Shown: one piece after another, positions 20,255 through 24,041 of the stretch
Position numbering within the stretch: position 1 is the stretch's first letter
Layout of the letters: each line of letters starts with the position of its first letter
NCBI GenBank assembly: GCA_964343705.1
Contig: CAYFJX010000017.1
Coordinates: forward strand, 1-24,041
DNA: 24,041 bases
Direction: 5' to 3'
Source of the DNA: JAUSFM01 sp964343705
Lineage (GTDB): Archaea; Nanobdellota; Nanobdellia; Woesearchaeales; UBA12501
The notes under the pieces: generated by a model
What the model saw: the letters and a program-made list of their open reading frames with translations, nothing else
What the model was told of the DNA's origin: nothing
The model's database searches: none
Position numbers and translations under genes: made by a program

Positions 20255-21607
20255 ATGCCAAAAAACTTTGTTGTACTTGGTCTCACCTTGGGGGATGAAG
20301 GTAAAGGAACTACTGTAGAGTACCTTGTTAGAAAGCATAACTCTAAATGGGTTGTTCGTTTTAATGGAGGACCCCAAGCAGTCCATAATGTTGTTGAAAA
20401 AAACAGATGGCATGACTTCAGCCAATTTAGTTCAGGAACCTTCATACCAGGAACAAACACTTTTCTTACACAAGGAATGCTTATCAATATCATTGATATA
20501 ATAGATGAAGATTATGAATTAGCAGAAAAAGGAGTTCCTGACGCAGCCCAAAGAATGTTCTTGCATGAGGACTGCAGAGTTATCACCCCCATCCATCAAA
20601 TGCTCAATCGACTCCGTGAAACACGACGAGGAAAAAAAAGACATAGTTCAACAGGCAGAGGCATTGGAGAAACAGTGCGAGATTATACAACTAATGATCC
20701 GCTAAGACTAAAAGATGCTTTTGATAAAAAACTATTAAGAGAAAAACTGTCCAAGATCCTACAAAGAAAAGAGCAGGAAGTTAAAGAACTTGTAGGAGAA
20801 AACCCCTCAGAAGACATAAAAAAGATTCACACTGACTATAACTTGTATTGCACAGTAGATTTCTTGAGTGAAGTGTACCACAGGTTTGCAATGGCTTACA
20901 AAAAAAAGATTGGTGTAAGCATTCCAAAGAGTGAGACAATTATTTTTGAGGGTGCTCAAGGAGCATTGCTTGATGTAGACTATGGATTTTTTCCATTCAT
21001 AACTAAGACAAACACCACAGTTCATGAAGTACCAGAGATAAAAAATCCAACTAAAGTCGGCATACTTCGAGCGTATGGTCACAGGCATGGCAATGGACCA
21101 TTCCCAACACATGCACGAGACGTTGAAAAGAATCACAAAGAATTACACAATATTCCCAATGAGTGGCAAGGTGTGCTGAGGGTTGGCTGGTTTGACATTG
21201 TGTTTGCCAAGTACGGCATTGCATTAAATGACGGCGTTGATTGGATTAGCTTAACTAATCTTGATCAGTTGAGTGGTGTGGGTAAGATTAAAGTGTGCAC
21301 GCATTACACCTATTGTGAAAGTTTGCCCAAGGGGTTTGTTGGTAAAAATAAAGGCAAAGAATCAATTATTACAGGAATCAAAAAAATACATCATGGTAAC
21401 ACACAAGAACGGGCAGACATCCTTGAAGCATGCACACCAATGTATGTAGAACTTAATGGTTGGGATGAAGATATCACTGGTGTGAAAACATTTAAAGATT
21501 TGCCAAAAGCAGCACAAGCATACATAGAATTCCTTGAGGAACAACTCCAAACACCCATCAAACTCATTTCTGTGAATCCTCGGTTTGATGGCAAGTTTGA
21601 AAGGTGA
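20255..21607 (+). CDS. purA: Adenylosuccinate synthetase, divergent form
   Basis: A 450-residue protein. ATG 20255 is preferred (GTGATT upstream); in-frame TTG 20249 is possible. Family motifs: GLTLGDEGKGTT (9-20; catalytic Asp14 and Lys17 kept, usual Trp replaced by Leu), VRFNGGPQAVHNVV with the conserved His44, HSSTGRGIGETVRD, FEGAQGALLDVDYGFFPF, YGHRHGNGPFPTH and LTNLDQLSG. The reaction is GTP-dependent joining of aspartate to IMP. The loop just before GWFD, normally TTGRRRR, reads WQGVLR here, so the aspartate-binding arginines are largely missing. PurA-like PurZ enzymes differ in this area too, but the retained Asp14 argues for an IMP substrate. No other purine gene is nearby. Confidence 0.88.
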   Translation: MPKNFVVLGLTLGDEGKGTTVEYLVRKHNSKWVVRFNGGPQAVHNVVEKNRWHDFSQFSSGTFIPGTNTFLTQGMLINIIDIIDEDYELAEKGVPDAAQRMFLHEDCRVITPIHQMLNRLRETRRGKKRHSSTGRGIGETVRDYTTNDPLRLKDAFDKKLLREKLSKILQRKEQEVKELVGENPSEDIKKIHTDYNLYCTVDFLSEVYHRFAMAYKKKIGVSIPKSETIIFEGAQGALLDVDYGFFPFITKTNTTVHEVPEIKNPTKVGILRAYGHRHGNGPFPTHARDVEKNHKELHNIPNEWQGVLRVGWFDIVFAKYGIALNDGVDWISLTNLDQLSGVGKIKVCTHYTYCESLPKGFVGKNKGKESIITGIKKIHHGNTQERADILEACTPMYVELNGWDEDITGVKTFKDLPKAAQAYIEFLEEQLQTPIKLISVNPRFDGKFER

Positions 21608-21654
21608 GATCCTGGATTTCTTTTTCAATAACTTGTTTTGCCCACCACCTTATT

Positions 21655-21668
21655 GATAATGATAATCA
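21655..21668 (+). promoter_or_regulatory. Fur-box-like operator
   Basis: GATAATGATAATCA equals the first 14 bases of the classic bacterial Fur consensus (GATAATGATAATCATTATC). It is followed by GTAAA, and TGATTATCATTATCA reads on the other strand. It lies directly upstream of the ZIP-gene TATA box, so a Fur/Zur-type or similar metal sensor could repress transcription from here. Confidence 0.5.
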
Positions 21669-21673
21669 GTAAA

Positions 21674-21683
21674 TTATATAAAG
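21674..21683 (+). promoter_or_regulatory. TATA box of the metal-uptake operon
   Basis: TTATATAAAG is centred about 27 nt before ATG 21705, giving a leaderless first gene. Confidence 0.6.
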
Positions 21684-21704
21684 AGTGCGGCAATCAAACA
21701 CATT

Positions 21705-22475
21705 ATGGAATTAACCACAATATATGCATTAGGGAGTTCTATTCTTGTTTCATTGATTGCAGTATTAGGCTCAATCCCCTTCATGCTTAAGAAAAAGATT
21801 TCAAATAGGTTTCTTACCATCCTCCTTAGTATCTCTGTAGGAACTCTTCTAGGTAGTGTGTTTCTTCAACTACTGCCAGAAGCAGCATCACACAAATACA
21901 CACTAAAGCTACCTATCTACCTTATGTCTGGCTTCTTATTATTTTTTGTCCTAGAGAAATTTGTTCATTCGCGCTATGAAGAGTGCAAGGATAAAGAGTG
22001 CCATGATAATAAACACAACTTGGGTTTGATCAACATTGCTGGTGATGGTATTCATAATTTTATAGATGGATTAGTAATTGGATCTACCTATATGATCAGC
22101 ATCCCACTTGGTATGGCTGCAACAGTTTCCATTGCTTTGCATGAATTACCTCAAGAAATTGCAGATTTTGGAATTCTGCTTTACGCTGGTTTTTCCAGGA
22201 AAAAAGCATTATTTTTCAATTTATTATCTGCAGTAACAGCAATGGTTGGAACAGTTATAGGGTTACTTCTTTCGTCAAAATTAACTAACTTTAATAGTTT
22301 CATATTGCCATTTACCGCAGGAGTCTTTCTTTACATAGGAGCGTCCAATTTAGTTCCTGAACTACACAGGAGATGTAGTTTTGCAGAATCAATAGTAGAT
22401 GTTGCTGCTATAATTGTGGGCTTTACCATCATTGCATTAATAACAATATATGGCCCAGGCCATGTACACAGGTGA
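21705..22475 (+). CDS. ZIP-family divalent metal transporter
   Basis: A 256-residue protein with eight predicted membrane segments. The binuclear metal site is visible: DGIHNFIDGLVIG in helix IV and HELPQEIADF in helix V, both ZIP signatures. The loop between helices III and IV (HSRYEECKDKECHDNKHN) is Cys/His-rich, a likely metal-sensing or metal-feeding loop. ZIP proteins bring Zn (sometimes Fe or Mn) into the cytoplasm. A Fur-like box and TATA box sit directly upstream, and a His/Asp-rich lipoprotein gene starts 6 bp downstream, so the two form an operon for metal capture and import. The metal is probably zinc, by family and context. Confidence 0.93.
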   Translation: MELTTIYALGSSILVSLIAVLGSIPFMLKKKISNRFLTILLSISVGTLLGSVFLQLLPEAASHKYTLKLPIYLMSGFLLFFVLEKFVHSRYEECKDKECHDNKHNLGLINIAGDGIHNFIDGLVIGSTYMISIPLGMAATVSIALHELPQEIADFGILLYAGFSRKKALFFNLLSAVTAMVGTVIGLLLSSKLTNFNSFILPFTAGVFLYIGASNLVPELHRRCSFAESIVDVAAIIVGFTIIALITIYGPGHVHR

Positions 22476-22481
22476 GACAAA

Positions 22482-22679
22482 ATGAAAAACACACTACTCA
22501 TTGGATTAATCTTGATGCTGCTACTAACAGCAGGATGTGATACTGAACTTGGTCATTCTGACGAAGATGGAGATCATGACCATGATGGAGATGGCGTTGC
22601 AGACCATGCTTCAGAAGAACATGATGATCCTGAAGAAAGCAATGAGGCTCATGAGAATAAAGAAGATGATCATGAATAA
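22482..22679 (+). CDS. His/Asp-rich metal-binding lipoprotein
   Basis: A 65-residue protein. Residues 1-18 are a lipoprotein signal ending LLTAGC, with Cys19 as anchor. The mature 47 residues contain many His, Asp and Glu (GHSDEDGDHDHDGDGVADHA), and little else. DHDGDGVAD also resembles an EF-hand-type calcium loop. AGGTGAG, overlapping the ZIP stop, is its ribosome site. As the second gene of the ZIP operon it most likely collects metal ions outside the membrane and passes them to the transporter, as His-rich loops do in zinc-uptake systems. That function is inferred. Confidence 0.85.
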   Translation: MKNTLLIGLILMLLLTAGCDTELGHSDEDGDHDHDGDGVADHASEEHDDPEESNEAHENKEDDHE

Positions 22680-22683
22680 ATAA

Positions 22684-22700
22684 TATTTTTTCTTTATATT
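22684..22700 (+). promoter_or_regulatory. T-run terminator overlapping the TATA box of the small ORF
   Basis: ATATTTTTTCTTT, soon after the lipoprotein stop, fits an oligo-T stop. CTTTATATTA (22692-22701), centred about 25 nt before ATG 22721, fits a TATA box. Confidence 0.45.
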
Positions 22701-22720
22701 AGTATCCTAGAAGAGATAAT

Positions 22721-22822
22721 ATGCCCCCGCCGGGAGCTGGTAAGAAATGTCCCAGTAAAGGGCAACGTTTGGTTGTTAATGCTGGTAAATATTGTCATGA
22801 TGATCAAAATCTTCAAGAGTAA
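22721..22822 (+). CDS. 33-residue possible small protein
   Basis: It begins PPPGAGKKCPSKGQRLVV and continues with NAGKYCHDDQNLQE. The ATG is at the position expected for a leaderless start from the TATA box at 22692-22701. It is Lys/Pro-rich with Cys10 and Cys25-His26, so it could bind a metal. Its last 47 bases overlap the 3' end of the convergent toxin gene at 22776. The original gene may have been longer and cut by arrival of the toxin-antitoxin pair. It is too short for a family call. Confidence 0.4.
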   Translation: MPPPGAGKKCPSKGQRLVVNAGKYCHDDQNLQE

Positions 22823-23042
22823 CAATCTTGTTTTTATCATCAACTGAGAACGTAAGAACAAAGTGCTTGTCTATATGCACCCTTTTCCACTGTTGTAATG
22901 GGGCTCGTAGATTCTTATACCTATGAGGGTCTATAACTATTTCCTCTGACTTCTTTGCAATAATTTTTGCTTGTTTAGCATTCTTTTTACCTAATTTTAT
23001 TAATTTCTTTTGAAGAGCTGGCTTAACTCTTAAAACATACAC
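22776..23042 (-). CDS. RelE/ParE-family toxin (second copy)
   Basis: An 88-residue protein starting with GTG directly after the antitoxin stop (TAA then GTG). The core matches the first toxin: HRYKNLR, then KRVHIDKHFVLTFSVDD, then LEDFDHHDNIYQH, with the paired His and Tyr at the C-terminus. The N-terminal half (KPALQKKLIKLGKKNAKQAK) has diverged more. Expected action is ribosome-linked mRNA cleavage. The weak GTG start and lack of its own ribosome site should keep toxin yield below antitoxin yield. Confidence 0.78.
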   Translation of the reverse strand: MYVLRVKPALQKKLIKLGKKNAKQAKIIAKKSEEIVIDPHRYKNLRAPLQQWKRVHIDKHFVLTFSVDDKNKIVTLEDFDHHDNIYQH

Positions 23043-23285
23043 TTATTTCAGCCCCATAATTTTCTTTAAATCTTCAGGGGTTCCAACATGAATAGATTTT
23101 TGCTTCATAATCTTCTGAGCTTTTTCTACATACTCAGGTCGCAATTGAGGTTCAAGAATCTCTTCTTCATATTCCCCCGCCATAAAATCAATAGCCTGCG
23201 ATTTATCTTTAAGACCATGTTTAGCCTTCACAATATTCAAAACCCTATTAGTATGCTCAGATATGTCGATAATAGCTTGTACCAT
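23043..23285 (-). CDS. DUF2683-type antitoxin (second copy)
   Basis: An 80-residue protein. The N-terminal MVQAIIDISEHTNRVLNIVK and KHGLKDKSQAIDFMAGEYEE resemble a ribbon-helix-helix DNA-binding domain. The C-terminal half (RPEYVEKAQKIMKQKSIHVG) ends PEDLKKIMGLK. It is paralogous to 277-531 in sequence and gene order. AGGTGAT lies just before the ATG. A palindrome between its TATA box and start codon is the probable autoregulatory site. A role as partner and repressor of the toxin is inferred from family and arrangement. Confidence 0.75.
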   Translation of the reverse strand: MVQAIIDISEHTNRVLNIVKAKHGLKDKSQAIDFMAGEYEEEILEPQLRPEYVEKAQKIMKQKSIHVGTPEDLKKIMGLK

Positions 23286-23295
23286 AATATCACCT

Positions 23296-23328
23296 TAATA
23301 CCATGTTAATATGGAATTAATATATAAA
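23296..23328 (-). promoter_or_regulatory. Promoter and operator of the second toxin-antitoxin pair
   Basis: TAATACCAT (23296-23304) and ATGGAATTA (23311-23319) are 9-bp inverted arms with one mismatch. The minus-strand TATA box (TTTATATA, 23321-23328) sits just upstream, so a bound antitoxin would cover the initiation site. Confidence 0.5.
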
Positions 23329-23343
23329 TGTTTGTGTTTATAG

Positions 23344-23403
23344 CCTTTATAAAGCCTTAAATTGCCACTTTATAGTGATGAATTACCGAAAGGCTTATAA
23401 AGG
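23344..23403. repeat. Inverted repeat containing a promoter
   Basis: CCTTTATAAAGCCTT (23344-23358) and AAGGCTTATAAAGG (23390-23403) are inverted copies differing by one base of length. The right copy contains the plus-strand TATA (CTTATAAA) about 26 nt before ATG 23424. The left copy would be a TATA box facing the other way. It may be a two-sided promoter or an operator. Confidence 0.5.
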
Positions 23404-23423
23404 GGTAGTGCAACTGCTTCTGT

Positions 23424-23981
23424 ATGGATACTGCCATTAATTCATCTCAGACGTTTGATCCCAACGCTTACAAGGGTTGTCCAAATATATCTCAAGGTTT
23501 TGGACGAAGTTTCAGTAGCTTGCTTCCTGATAGTGAAAGAAATAAGAGGATTCTGGATGTTGGCTGCGGTAATCAGGCAGGCTTCCTGATGCAAGGCCCA
23601 AACATTTATGGGGTAGACCCTAATCTTGGAGTTTTCAGAAAAGATGGAAAAGTAGTAGGAAATGTTACTCCTTATGCTCCTGGGAAAGCAATGAGGGCAC
23701 TAGCAGAACAACTCCCGTTCAAAGATGAAGCTTTTGATTATGCGATTTCTGAAAAGGCAGTTGGATTTTATCCAAGACAAATTAATTTAGAAATGGCATT
23801 AAGAGAAATGCTGCGAGTAGTCAAGAAAAGAACTGGGGCAGTTTATTTTAATGTAGGGCAGGAAATGACAGATGAAATCCTTAATCCAGTTTTAGAAAAA
23901 CTTACAGGAGAAGGATATATAGTATGGCCAAGAGATGGAAATCAAGTTTATCTTACACATGGAGAATATGAACGAAGATGA
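23424..23981 (+). CDS. Small class I SAM-dependent methyltransferase
   Basis: A 185-residue protein, with start ATG 23424 at leaderless distance from the TATA box. Motif I is RILDVGCGNQAGFL (43-56), strand 2 ends IYGVDPN, and the Methyltransf_11-type segments AEQLPFKDEAFDYAISEKAV and EMLRVVKKRTGAVYFNVG follow. The last strands (GEGYIVWPRDGNQVYLTHGE) complete a minimal domain with no extra substrate-binding part. Its TGA overlaps the ATG of the next gene (ATGA), so the two are coupled and probably act together. The substrate is unknown. Confidence 0.82.
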   Translation: MDTAINSSQTFDPNAYKGCPNISQGFGRSFSSLLPDSERNKRILDVGCGNQAGFLMQGPNIYGVDPNLGVFRKDGKVVGNVTPYAPGKAMRALAEQLPFKDEAFDYAISEKAVGFYPRQINLEMALREMLRVVKKRTGAVYFNVGQEMTDEILNPVLEKLTGEGYIVWPRDGNQVYLTHGEYERR

Positions 23982-24041
23982 CAGAACAATCAACATCAAA
24001 CACAAGTCTTGAAAGTAAAGTAAGAGAAGAAATTGATACTT
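23978..24041 (+). CDS. Start of a coupled downstream gene (partial)
   Basis: The ATG overlaps the methyltransferase stop (ATGA). Twenty-one codons are visible: MTEQSTSNTSLESKVREEID plus Thr, a polar start turning into a helix. The gene runs off the right edge and no function can be read. Confidence 0.6.
   Translation, partial: MTEQSTSNTSLESKVREEIDT

Overview
The window reads as a stretch of archaeal chromosome, most likely from a DPANN-type lineage (Woesearchaeota/Pacearchaeota-like; inferred from gene content, no marker phylogeny done). The evidence is AT-rich TATA boxes about 26 nt upstream of many start codons (leaderless genes), GGAGGTGAT-type ribosome sites on others, an intron-containing tRNA, a stand-alone Bud32 KEOPS kinase, TrmB and AbrB-PhoU regulators, DUF2683/RelE and VapBC modules, and a DUF5679-like zinc ribbon. 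The short, tightly packed genes on both strands, with many convergent overlaps, also fit.

Layout. 1-3415: 5' end of a lipoprotein gene, a DUF2683-RelE toxin-antitoxin pair, Bud32 with a small unknown partner, a membrane-anchored coiled-coil protein and an exported protein. 3473-3754: an elongator tRNA-Met whose sequence is best explained by two introns, followed by a perfect 28-bp copy of its own 3' end. 3778-6569: a Tat-exported GH25 muramidase, a large surface protein with a C-terminal membrane anchor, and an orphan cytosolic protein. 6678-8076: a TrmB-family regulator and a VapBC module. 8091-10452: a methyltransferase divergent from a zinc-ribbon/AlkD pair. 10453-11456: a Fic gene framed by two copies of a palindromic element. 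11479-13248: a DEAD-box RNA helicase with a structured leader, then a gene-poor divergent promoter region with a 19-codon ORF.

13249-16044 is a complete proB-proC-proA operon (glutamate to proline) with overlapping genes. 16094-19570: an exported VWA-domain protein, an orphan protein, an AbrB-PhoU regulator and an exported basic protein. 19634-21607: a short zinc-ribbon protein and a basic H1-like protein transcribed divergently around a palindromic operator, then a divergent PurA. 21655-22679: a ZIP metal transporter plus a His/Asp-rich lipoprotein behind a Fur-box-like sequence. 22721-24041: a 33-codon ORF, a second DUF2683-RelE pair paralogous to the first, a small methyltransferase and the start of a coupled gene.

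The strongest unusual observations are the two-intron tRNA-Met with mutually exclusive splicing structures, the palindrome-flanked Fic cassette, the Tat-exported lysozyme in an archaeon, the divergent PurA lacking the usual arginine loop, and the metal-uptake operon under a Fur-like box. I see no CRISPR array, rRNA, transposase or integrase.
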